Assembly: GCA_964291485.2 (NCBI GenBank)
Contig: OZ220224.1
Span: 4,753,891 to 4,817,890 of the forward strand
DNA: 64,000 nucleotides
Reading direction: 5' to 3'
From: Kistimonas sp964291485
GTDB lineage: Bacteria; Pseudomonadota; Gammaproteobacteria; Pseudomonadales; Endozoicomonadaceae
The translations under genes were made by a program, and so were the position numbers. A model generated the notes under the pieces. It saw only the letters and a list, made by a program, of their open reading frames with translations, made no database searches and was not told the DNA's origin. Of the stretch, positions 63,201 to 64,000 are shown one piece after another; positions within the stretch are counted from its first letter, which is position 1; each line of letters starts with the position of its first letter.

Positions 63201-64000
63201 CCCGAACTGGTCTGTCGCCGTACTGCTGGTCAGGTTGATATTGAGGTTCTGGCCGGCTGTCGCCGCGCTGTAGTCCGCCGTGTCGCCGTTGGTCTCGCCA
63301 CCTTCACCCCCATTCAGGGTATCGTTGCCGTCACCGCCCACCAGGGTGTCATCGCCATCCATGCCCAGCAGCTGGTTGGCATTGGCATCACCGGTCAGGC
63401 TGTCATTGCTGTCCGTACCGGTCAGGTTCTCGATGTTGGTCAGGGTGTCGCTGCCGCCCTCACTGTCGGTGGCCGTGCCGTCCGCCAGGCTCGCGGTTAC
63501 CCCGGTCGTACCGTTCTTGAAGTCCACGGTATCGCCGCCCGAGCCGTGGGCGCCACCGTCCAGAATGTCGTCACCGGCGCCGCCGGTCAGGGTGTCATCC
63601 CCCGCACCACCGGTCAGGGCATTGCCCACCGTGGTGCTGTCCGTGCCGGTCAGGGTGTCATCGCCACTGCCACCGATCACGTTCTCCACGTTAGTGTAAG
63701 TATCCGCACCCCCGGTGCCGTCATTACCGATACCGGTATCCAGGTTGGCGGTCACATCCTGGCTAACACCGTCATAGCTGACCGTGTCCACATCCGCACC
63801 ACCGTCGAAGCTGTCGGTGCCCGTACCACCGAACAGGACGTCGTCACCCGCATCCCCGTTCAGGGTGTCATTGCCACCTTCTCCCCGCAGGGTATCGGCA
63901 GCGGCACCGCCGCTGAGGGTATTGGCGTTGTCATCACCGGTAATGTCATCGTCCTGGTTCGAACCAATGACATTCTCAATATCAATCAGGGTATCGACAT
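33249..64000 (-). CDS. giant RTX-type secreted protein/adhesin, N-terminus outside window
   Basis: More than 10,200 codons without a stop, still open at the right edge; the apparent GTG start at 63791 is only an internal Val codon of the repeat. The protein is built from modules of about 95 residues. Each has one to several G-G-x-G-x-D-x-L calcium-binding nonapeptides (L-x-G-G-x-G-D-D-T-L), then D-T-A-D-Y-S, a V-T-V-D-L-S strand, T-D-T-L-x-x-I-E-N-V-I-G-S and D-D-x-L-T-G-D-x-x-A-N. Asp, Gly and Thr dominate. The final 130 residues lose the nonapeptides and end in a hydrophobic T-V-N-F-L, as expected of a type I secretion signal. Visible mass is about 1 MDa. It is exported by the adjacent system and is probably a surface adhesin or matrix protein. 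The 5' end, and any retention or ligand-binding domain, are not in view. Confidence 0.95.
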   Translation of the reverse strand, partial: VDTLIDIENVIGSNQDDDITGDDNANTLSGGAAADTLRGEGGNDTLNGDAGDDVLFGGTGTDSFDGGADVDTVSYDGVSQDVTANLDTGIGNDGTGGADTYTNVENVIGGSGDDTLTGTDSTTVGNALTGGAGDDTLTGGAGDDILDGGAHGSGGDTVDFKNGTTGVTASLADGTATDSEGGSDTLTNIENLTGTDSNDSLTGDANANQLLGMDGDDTLVGGDGNDTLNGGEGGETNGDTADYSAATAGQNLNINLTSSTATDQFGATDTLQNIENVTGGGGDDILTGDSSDNQLTGGGGDDTLMGGTGATTGADTLDGGAHGANGDTVDYSQNSTGVEVNLSVSTNQVKEGSVFTDTLLNIENVVGTGSDDVLTGDNQVNTLTGGDRDDTLKGNDGDDVLNGGNDNDILNGGAGSDTLNGGAGTDTADYSDNTDEVVVDLSSVTVRATEGGLLTDTLTSIENVTGGDGDDTLTGDDAANRLDGGAGDDTLAGGLGADTLIGGTNGAAGDTADYTGATGAVTVDLSVASPQAVITGEASDSLSGIENIDGASGHANTLTGSGVANTLRGGGQDDTLTGNGGADILEGNGGADTLDGGADADTLDGGDGDDILKGGTGADILRGGADNDTADYSDATTVVTANLTAGSSQATVAGDATDTLDGIENLVGGSADDSLTGSSVANTLTGNAGDDTLSGLNDDDTLEGGAGDDTLRGGEGSDTLDGGSASETDGDTADYSTHLRSITVDLDTGGGDGTATDTTSDVDTLIDIENVIGSNQDDDITGDDNANTLSGGAAADTLRGEGGNDTLNGDAGDDVLFGGTGTDSFDGGADVDTVSYDGVSQDVTANLDTGIGNDGTGGADTYTNVENVIGGSGDDTLTGTDSTTVGNALTGGAGDDTLTGGAGDDILDGGAHGSGGDTVDFKNGTTGVTASLADGTATDSEGGSDTLTNIENLTGTDSNDSLTGDANANQLLGMDGDDTLVGGDGNDTLNGGEGGETNGDTADYSAATAGQNLNINLTSSTATDQFGATDTLQNIENVTGGGGDDILTGDSSDNQLTGGGGDDTLMGGTGATTGADTLDGGAHGANGDTVDYSQNSTGVEVNLSVSTNQVKEGSVFTDTLLNIENVVGTGSDDVLTGDNQVNTLTGGDRDDTLKGNDGDDVLNGGNDNDILNGGAGSDTLNGGAGTDTADYSDNTDEVVVDLSSVTVRATEGGLLTDTLTSIENVTGGDGDDTLTGDDAANRLDGGAGDDTLAGGLGADTLIGGTNGAAGDTADYTGATGAVTVDLSVASPQAVITGEASDSLSGIENIDGASGHANTLTGSGVANTLRGGGQDDTLTGNGGADILEGNGGADTLDGGADADTLDGGDGDDILKGGTGADILRGGADNDTADYSDATTVVTANLTAGSSQATVAGDATDTLDGIENLVGGSADDSLTGSSVANTLTGNAGDDTLSGLNDDDTLEGGAGDDTLRGGEGSDTLDGGSASETDGDTADYSTHLRSITVDLDTGGGDGTATDTTSDVDTLIDIENVIGSNQDDDITGDDNANTLSGGAAADTLRGEGGNDTLNGDAGDDVLFGGTGTDSFDGGADVDTVSYDGVSQDVTANLDTGIGNDGTGGADTYTNVENVIGGSGDDTLTGTDSTTVGNALTGGAGDDTLTGGAGDDILDGGAHGSGGDTVDFKNGTTGVTASLADGTATDSEGGSDTLTNIENLTGTDSNDSLTGDANANQLLGMDGDDTLVGGDGNDTLNGGEGGETNGDTADYSAATAGQNLNINLTSSTATDQFGATDTLQNIENVTGGGGDDILTGDSSDNQLTGGGGDDTLMGGTGATTGADTLDGGAHGANGDTVDYSQNSTGVEVNLSVSTNQVKEGSVFTDTLLNIENVVGTGSDDVLTGDNQVNTLTGGDRDDTLKGNDGDDVLNGGNDNDILNGGAGSDTLNGGAGTDTADYSDNTDEVVVDLSSVTVRATEGGLLTDTLTSIENVTGGDGDDTLTGDDAANRLDGGAGDDTLAGGLGADTLIGGTNGAAGDTADYTGATGAVTVDLSVASPQAVITGEASDSLSGIENIDGASGHANTLTGSGVANTLRGGGQDDTLTGNGGADILEGNGGADTLDGGADADTLDGGDGDDILKGGTGADILRGGADNDTADYSDATTVVTANLTAGSSQATVAGDATDTLDGIENLVGGSADDSLTGSSVANTLTGNAGDDTLSGLNDDDTLEGGAGDDTLRGGEGSDTLDGGSASETDGDTADYSTHLRSITVDLDTGGGDGTATDTTSDVDTLIDIENVIGSNQDDDITGDDNANTLSGGAAADTLRGEGGNDTLNGDAGDDVLFGGTGTDSFDGGADVDTVSYDGVSQDVTANLDTGIGNDGTGGADTYTNVENVIGGSGDDTLTGTDSTTVGNALTGGAGDDTLTGGAGDDILDGGAHGSGGDTVDFKNGTTGVTASLADGTATDSEGGSDTLTNIENLTGTDSNDSLTGDANANQLLGMDGDDTLVGGDGNDTLNGGEGGETNGDTADYSAATAGQNLNINLTSSTATDQFGATDTLQNIENVTGGGGDDILTGDSSDNQLTGGGGDDTLMGGTGATTGADTLDGGAHGANGDTVDYSQNSTGVEVNLSVSTNQVKEGSVFTDTLLNIENVVGTGSDDVLTGDNQVNTLTGGDRDDTLKGNDGDDVLNGGNDNDILNGGAGSDTLNGGAGTDTADYSDNTDEVVVDLSSVTVRATEGGLLTDTLTSIENVTGGDGDDTLTGDDAANRLDGGAGDDTLAGGLGADTLIGGTNGAAGDTADYTGATGAVTVDLSVASPQAVITGEASDSLSGIENIDGASGHANTLTGSGVANTLRGGGQDDTLTGNGGADILEGNGGADTLDGGADADTLDGGDGDDILKGGTGADILRGGADNDTADYSDATTVVTANLTAGSSQATVAGDATDTLDGIENLVGGSADDSLTGSSVANTLTGNAGDDTLSGLNDDDTLEGGAGDDTLRGGEGSDTLDGGSASETDGDTADYSTHLRSITVDLDTGGGDGTATDTTSDVDTLIDIENVIGSNQDDDITGDDNANTLSGGAAADTLRGEGGNDTLNGDAGDDVLFGGTGTDSFDGGADVDTVSYDGVSQDVTANLDTGIGNDGTGGADTYTNVENVIGGSGDDTLTGTDSTTVGNALTGGAGDDTLTGGAGDDILDGGAHGSGGDTVDFKNGTTGITASLADGTATDSEGGSDTLTNIENLTGTDSNDSLTGDANANQLLGMDGDDTLVGGDGNDTLNGGEGGETNGDTADYSAATAGQNLNINLTSSTATDQFGATDTLQNIENVTGGGGDDILTGDSSDNQLTGGGGDDTLMGGTGATTGADTLDGGAHGANGDTVDYSQNSTGVEVNLSVSTNQVKEGSVFTDTLLNIENVVGTGSDDVLTGDNQVNTLTGGDRDDTLKGNDGDDVLNGGNDNDILNGGAGSDTLNGGAGTDTADYSDNTDEVVVDLSSVTVRATEGGLLTDTLTSIENVTGGDGDDTLTGDDAANRLDGGAGDDTLAGGLGADTLIGGTNGAAGDTADYTGATGAVTVDLSVASPQAVITGEASDSLSGIENIDGASGHANTLTGSGVANTLRGGGQDDTLTGNGGADILEGNGGADTLDGGADADTLDGGDGDDILKGGTGADILRGGADNDTADYSDATTVVTANLTAGSSQATVAGDATDTLDGIENLVGGSADDSLTGSSVANTLTGNAGDDTLSGLNDDDTLEGGAGDDTLRGGEGSDTLDGGSASETDGDTADYSTHLRSITVDLDTGGGDGTATDTTSDVDTLIDIENVIGSNQDDDITGDDNANTLSGGAAADTLRGEGGNDTLNGDAGDDVLFGGTGTDSFDGGADVDTVSYDGVSQDVTANLDTGIGNDGTGGADTYTNVENVIGGSGDDTLTGTDSTTVGNALTGGAGDDTLTGGAGDDILDGGAHGSGGDTVDFKNGTTGITASLADGTATDSEGGSDTLTNIENLTGTDSNDSLTGDANANQLLGMDGDDTLVGGDGNDTLNGGEGGETNGDTADYSAATAGQNLNINLTSSTATDQFGATDTLQNIENVTGGGGDDILTGDSSDNQLTGGGGDDTLMGGTGATTGADTLDGGAHGANGDTVDYSQNSAWVSVDLSATDDQVREAGVLTDTLIDIENVIGSVADDTLTGNSLANVLSGGGGDDVLSGNDGADTLNGGNDNDILSGGAGVDTLNGDGGNDTADYSSNTNDVVVDLSAVTVRATEGGVLTDTLTSIENVTGGSGNDTLTGDDAVNVLDGGAGDDTLKGGLGADDLDGGSNTAVGDTVDYTDATGDVTVDLSVASPQALIVGEASDTLSNIENIDGASGHANTLTGNNVANTLRGGSQDDTLTGNAGEDTLEGNGGADTLDGGANADTLDGGDGNDILKGGTGADILRGGADEDTADYSDATTVVTADLSAASPQAIVAGDATDTLDSIENLIGGSAGDTLTGSSAVNTLQGGDGNDTLSGLGDADTLEGGDGDDTLRGGEGSDTLTGGNSGETNGDTADYSTHLRKITVDLDTGSGSGSATDSTSDADTLTGIENVIGTNWDDDITGDNNVNTLSGGGDADTLRGEGGNDTLQGGAGNDTLIGGSGNDTFNGGDDVDTASYADSLVDISANLNTGSGSDGLGGVDTYVAVENVIGGAGDDTLIGSDSSTVGNQLIGGDGDDTLTGGGGDDILDGGETDETLGDTVDFSDTGSVGVTANLADGTATDSLGGSDTLLNIENLTGTNDADSLTGDASANTLKGMEGDDTLIGGDGNDTLNGGEGAETNGDTADYSAATVGQDLTINLSSSTATDQFGATDTLEDIENVTAGAGNDTLTGDNGNNVLTGNAGDDVLIGGVGSSTGADTLNGGAHGAGGDTADYSLNTSGVEVDLSAGSNQVKEGGLATDTLIDIENVNGTGSDDLLIGDDEVNVLTGNGGVDTLRGNDGDDTLNGGAENDILDGGAGSDTLNGGDGNDTADYSNNTDVVTVNLSLTNNKVTENGLVTDVLDDIENVTGGSANDILTGDGNANVLKGGDGDDILAGGLGGDTLEGGDNDTGGDTADYTSAGGAVTIDLSAPSPTAIVTGDAPDSLVGIENIWGGNLGNSLTGDNQNNLLRGGTLTDTLIGNGGADTLEGQAGDDSLDGGAGDDTLDGGDGDDTLKGGLGADTLRGGLDNDTADYSDAIGDVNADLSVASPQAVVSGDATDTLESIENLIGGTGDDSLTGNSIANTLQGGSGTDTLSGNDGDDVLEGGDGDDTLSGGEGSDTLRGGENLETNGDTADYSGHLRAITVNLDAGTATDATTDVDTLEDIENVIGSTRGDTLIGDADNNTLNGGDGGDTFTGGAGNDVIIGGDDASTDVVDYSAQTSNVTIDLENQGINNDGQGGIDTLTGIEEFIGGSGNDTISGDSNAQTIKGGSGNDTLSGRDGDDTLIGGSNDDTLSGGAGQDTLTGGGGNDTVDYSYQTTEVVTVDLSANQATEGSITETLSSIENAIGGALNDTLTGSDSANNLSGGGGDDILRGGDGADTLDGGTTGETNGDTADYSLDNGAVTIDLDGISTDGNGDQDTLLNIENVIGSDHDDSLTGNNSVNNLQGGLGDDFLSGEDGADTLDGGGENDTLRGGDGADTLQGGSGIDTADYSQDGLAGVTVDLSVEAGMTPATAIDGSGTTDSLFSIENVIGSQGADTITGNDQANLLQGGDGADTLSGGAEDDTLEGQVGDDILKGGAGDDTLDGGAGLEDTADYSDETGNVTVDLSASAPQATDGTGGSDTLIGIENVNGGSGADQLTGDANENRLDGGAGDDTLVGGQGADELIGGDDVDTADYSSSNLFVNVNLQTGTASADGFGFSDTLSGIENVIGSNGDDTLTGNAENNELSGGLGSDTFSGGQGDDTFRGGSDGSDENTVDYTSAAGAVTANLTDGMATDDGDSGQDTFFDIDNLRGSGNDDFLTGDGNANDLYGGAGDDNLKGRAGNDRLEGGANTAIGDTADYSLAANAVNANLSINKATDDGDAGQDDLIEIENIIGSSSHDTLIGDTNANTLKGMNGNDTLNGGVGADTLEGGDGSDTLVGGEGADTIDGGSGTGVDTVDYSSDQDANSDGVGVILDLSAASNHATDGSGAIDQINNIENVIGSNFKDTLTGDAGVNSLSGGLEDDILTGGAGADTLDGGTEGSGGDTADYTDASGFVTADLSGSTDTAIVDGDATDTLIDIENITGSAFADTLTGDGGANTLLGNDDDDILSGGGGDDTLEGGLGADILNGGQAADTLRGDAGDDTLTGGSGDDILEGGDDADSIEGGSGADQIRGGDGTDTADYSNDASSVTVDLAAATPNATDGSGSTDTLDSIENIIGSAGGDTITGDDEINLLQGGDGDDTLRGGGAADTLEGGNNADTLYGDAGDDTLDGGSGGDTLDGGIGSDNLNGGGGSDTADYSLASGSVNADISGVTDTVTVGSDTDTLTSIENIIGSTHADVITGDDDVNVLRGNADNDTLYGNAEDDELYGEDGDDTLIGGTGSDVLNGGEGSETNGDTVDYTSHGRVVNVDLSAGTATDGTSDTDTLTDIENIKGSGLGDTLTGDLNANVIEGQNGNDTINGNAGADNLLGGSGDDILIGGLGSDTLNGGTTGETDGDTADYSSASDSVNADLSLGTPQASVSGDATDTLISIENLRGSDHADTLTGDDNANDLYGGSSGDTLTGNGGVDLLYGESGDDVLVGGDGADTLDGGTGGESAGDTADYSARTTAVTINLQNQALNNDGNGGQDTLVSVENITGGTGADTLTGDAGRNVLTGNDGDDILAGGGGNDRLVGGGGSDVDTADYSDAAGVVVANLGDSEATVDGDGGTDELIDIENLIGGGSGDTLIGDTEDNLLQGGGGNDTLNGMAGGDTLEGGNNDDTLIGGAGIDILRGGNGTDTAEYTDALNGVTVDLTDVGNETSDDGYFSSDTLDSIENVTGSQNGDSLTGDALNNTLTGLGGADTLSGGGGGDTLDGGTGDDILNGGTGGDTLLGGAGNDDLTGEAGADTLEGGDNDDTLRGGSGNDTLRGDAGTDTVDYSGVTGIVTASLLDNEATSDGDSGQDTLENIENLIGGTQGDSLTGNNMGNRLEGREGNDVLKGGLGDDVLIGGDDGGTIDRADYDDATDSVTVNLTTGTASGANGNDTLTGIEDLKGSNHNDTLTGSSVANVIEGLDGADTIRGEDAADTLHGGNQNDTLFGGAGDDTVNGDANDDTISGGAGNDTLNGGADFDTLDYSDYSNALTVNLNLTQVNAGAGDVDTISNFEAAITGSGNDTLVGTTVANTLTGNAGTDSLTGGDGDDTLNGGAGDDTFIEGAGSDTIDGGADTDTVDYSNLGAGVQATLVLGGDGTAISGADTDVLRNIENIIGTNSGDTLIGNAVVNELTGGLGDDTLTGGAGSDILNGGDNTDRDTADYSSNTSTQGIVINLGNQALNNDGQSGVDTLTGIEIIRGGAGNDQITGDAEDNDFYGNIGTDTLIGGNGNDNLYGGDQNDSLQGGEGTDTLDGGSGIDTVDYTDATGDVEVNLTTNRAREGGVLTDSLNEVENILSGDHNDTLIGSGGLNRIEGGQGDDSITGGASDDQLFGNEGADTFFEGSGSDTIDGGTDIDTVDYSSVVGNELTVDLDDGSGGDTGSVTFSGNSDIDTLIDIENVTGTNSNDDITGNSEDNVLAGGAGDDRLVGEAGDDTLDGGAEGAGGDTADYGYQTNDIQINLADNTNNNDGHGGQDTHIDIENVTAGSGNDTLTGDTQDNILDGGAGNDTLAGGAGDDTLNGNGDVDTVDYSSAVSGLTVDLSSPALVNDTLGGQDTLHSIENIIGGDHADTLTGSSDANLIQGGLQNDTLNGLGGTDILEGGDGDDTLNGGNDIDTLRGGNNNDTLTGGAGNDNLFGDAGSDTADYSAESQAVTINLSNQSVNNDGQGGRDTLNSVENLSGGSNNDSLTGDNLSNILHGNAGNDVLSGGGGVDQLFGDADDDTLMGGAGSDTLDGGGGTGDTADYTGHGSAVTVTLTNGGAGSGTATDAGTSDTDTLAGIENLTGSSGDDTLTGNDLVNILHGGDGADTLKGGDGADILRGGNESTDTSNADVADYSGATGALTIDLASEEATNDGFGNRDDVIDIERVIGTSNDDSIRGDAVSNHLTGGDGNDTLYGAGGVDTLTGGDDAGTVDTADYSSANSAVNVDLLGGVASNDGDGSNDILIGIENVIGTSNGDTIAGDDNANRIEGGNSSDTLTGNGGDDELLGGEGDDILDGGLGADTLNGGLGNDRVDYSAFTGSLVIDRSAGGDTFQVDLGGGNLDTLISIEDLVLGEGDDYIIGDNTDNRYDGGIGNDVLEGRGGDDILNGDEGNDTLQGGAGSDTMDGGESANDNDTLDYSDTTAGLTIDLGASSVVDVGRGTDIIANFESANGGSGNDTLIGTAEVNILDGQGGDDTLYGKAGSDTLIGGAHGSVGDTVDYSSHGSNVTVTLGASGNGTAFDGTDTDTLEGIENINGSSGSDTLTGNDEVNTINGNAGVDTINAGGEADTVNGGAGADILNGDAGADTIHGDGDGDTINGGNDDDTLYGDAGNDTLNGDAGDDTLYGGTGNDTLDGGTESTNGDTVDYTGKGAITVDMTLGSNQVSNDGEGGQDTLNEIENIIGTSGNDSITGNTDNNRFEGGDGADTLNGNAGDDTLIGGGGVDTIDGGADNDTIEGNEADDALSGGQGEDFLKGGDGDDTLLGGADDDTLWGENNDDTIDGGAGNDSINGGGGTDTLLLTGATQAVDIDLSSNTATNDGYGTSDSSITFIENVTLGGNGGVVTGTTGVNVLTGSTGVDEFHGDGGNDTLLGNENNDRLYGDAGQDTLQGGAGDDILEGGSENDILRGEEDNDTLRGDGGQDQLFGDAGVDTLEGGDEADTLEGGDDGDFLHGGNGNDTLRGDAGGDELNGDAGDDDLDGGAGADTLNGGDNNDTLTGGTEDDTLNGDAGDDTLIGGAGDDILNGGAGTEDWADYSSVAGNVVADLSDTVDDNADDGEGSRDTLSNIEHIRGSAQIDDLTGDANANHFIGNGGDDILSGGGGADHLEGGNGNDYLTGGAGADTLDGGEQAGDNDTVDYGSETAAVTVDLASASQTATVSAVTDNLSGIESAVTGSGDDVLTGNGDANTLTGNGGDDIINGGAGNDILNGGDNDDTLNGGQGDDSIDGGSGDNDLLDLSTATHTINLDLGDGEAVQDGYGSSDSMITRIEHVTGGAQADNITGNAANNTLRGGGAADRLSGGNGSDTLYGDGGADTLEGNGGDDTIYGGEGDDTVTYADASSVTVNLATNSATGEGNDSIYEIENVIGSFSNDTLIGDSGANNLDGNNGDDTLKGGAGDDVLDGGDHSSLGDTVDYSDATGAVTVNLAGQTGSSTDQGSDTLNNIENIVGSNQGDTLTGSTVNNTIDAGTGNDTLYATDGSDTLDGGGDTDTVDYNSTHFNGSGTGITVTLNGASNGSSTHGSDTDTLKNIENVIGTSNADSITGDSANNTLTGLGGNDTLKAGLGTDTLDGGANTDTADYSGHANSGITVVLNGSGIGTVNDGTFTDTLRNIENITATDGVDTITGDDEDNVINAGAQNDTIHSSAGTDTIDGGSGSDTLNYSTNSSGLTVTLNGASDGSVSKGGNTDTVRNIENIIGTSGIDSMTGDGSNNSFEGHGNNDTFFGSAGNDTLDGGADTDTVDYSTITGGVTVTLVNTGDGSATKTNGTDTLRNIENATGTSGQDTLIGNDAANTLQGGAGDDTLRGGAGWDMLNGGAEGSAGDTVDYSQDTGIVTVDLSSNFAQDGGGGIDMLTDIENIIGSDVAAGDILRGDGEANTIDGGGGNDNIQGGAGADTLNGGAGNDTINGNQDNDTINGGAGDDSIHGGFGSDTLDGGSNTAAGDTLDMVGNVTGPGDTPDDITVDLSATPDAQGYITVNKSYGSGANTGTDRVKGFENVTTDHGNDTLIGDNANNVLTSGQGTDTLRGNNGDDTLNGGTGDDVLDGGLGDDTLNGGDDTDTVDYGNDANGVTVNLQTNTATDGGGNTDTLSSIEQVLGSNNTVSGDTLTAHSTIANVLNGQAGNDTLTGFAADQLIGGAGDDILNTNLAALQNSSTRMDGGANNDTLNLDEGESFNLSSYTNLIDNMEKIDFTGGNADTITISMNDVSAITGSNSLTIDVDNGTDGITVNDYDNVVNNVNQDVYTDSSGNTITVNFL
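47850..51594 (-). repeat. diverged older copies of the 761-residue unit
   Basis: 49306-51594 (2289 bp, two codons longer than the main unit) matches the unit module by module in the same order but with many substitutions. A further, more diverged part-unit runs from 49305 to about 47850, recognisable by shared landmarks such as the S-T-H-L-R-S-I-T-V-D-L-like segment (here S-G-H-L-R-A-I-T-V-N-L). Below this only the 95-residue modules can be aligned. Third codon positions are less G/C-rich here than in the identical units. Confidence 0.7.
51595..64000 (-). repeat. tandem array of 2283-bp units, 5.4 copies visible
   Basis: Units start at 51595, 53878, 56161, 58444, 60727 and 63010 (the last cut by the window edge). 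Each encodes 761 residues, eight of the 95-residue modules. Units appear identical over their whole length apart from one site: T at 52085 and 54368 but C at 56651, 58934, 61217 and 63500 (Ile versus Val). Period divisible by three keeps the frame. Identity at silent positions shows very recent expansion or continual homogenisation. Read by eye, so a few further differences may have been missed. Confidence 0.95.

Noticed and set aside
63789..63791. GTG as start of the giant gene
   Set aside because: The same codon is an internal Val in every other unit, and the frame stays open to the window edge.
33249..64000. CRISPR-like regular repetition
   Set aside because: Repeats are in-frame coding modules of varying spacing with no unique spacers; they encode RTX nonapeptides.

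Overview
The window looks like a marine, probably host-associated gammaproteobacterium of the Oceanospirillales/Endozoicomonas type. This is inferred from gene content: a DUF1302/DUF1329 pair, PflB and Pta with a YheO-type regulator, effector-like AT-rich genes and an intact IS5-family element. No rRNA, tRNA or CRISPR array was seen.

Layout. 1-2065 (+): the end of a DUF1302 outer-membrane protein followed by a DUF1329 protein. 2104-3309 (-): an unrecognised protein. 3528-6017 (+): LemA and a membrane M48 peptidase with a TerB-like tail. 6243-7402: a complete IS5-family element with terminal repeats and a CTAA target duplication. 7581-9305 (+): a kinase-like, effector-like protein with a basic tail. 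9342-12178: a glutathione S-transferase, a Cys-rich membrane-anchored protein, a YadS/TRIC-type channel, a small lipoprotein and a small secreted protein. 12241-17007 (-): an AT-rich 1588-residue protein of unknown function. 17241-22520 (-): YheO-like regulator, pta and pflB, probably one fermentation operon. 22683-23440 (+): two tandem DUF1904 proteins. 23486-25160: a PLP-dependent cysteine synthase/desulfhydrase-like enzyme and a divergent Lrp/DecR-like regulator.

25170-64000 is one system: a type I secretion machine and its giant substrate. HlyD-type adaptor, TolC-type outer-membrane channel and ABC exporter form the conduit. A MotB/SiiA-like and a MotA/SiiB-like protein make a candidate proton-channel pair, as in Salmonella SPI-4, where SiiA and SiiB support the giant adhesin SiiE. 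An M23 lipoprotein sits in the same operon. The substrate is an RTX-type protein of more than 10,200 codons that runs off the right edge. Its visible N-terminal side is a tandem array of 2283-bp units (761 residues) that are almost identical at the DNA level. Toward the C-terminus the units become progressively more diverged. The true copy number and the N-terminus lie outside the window.
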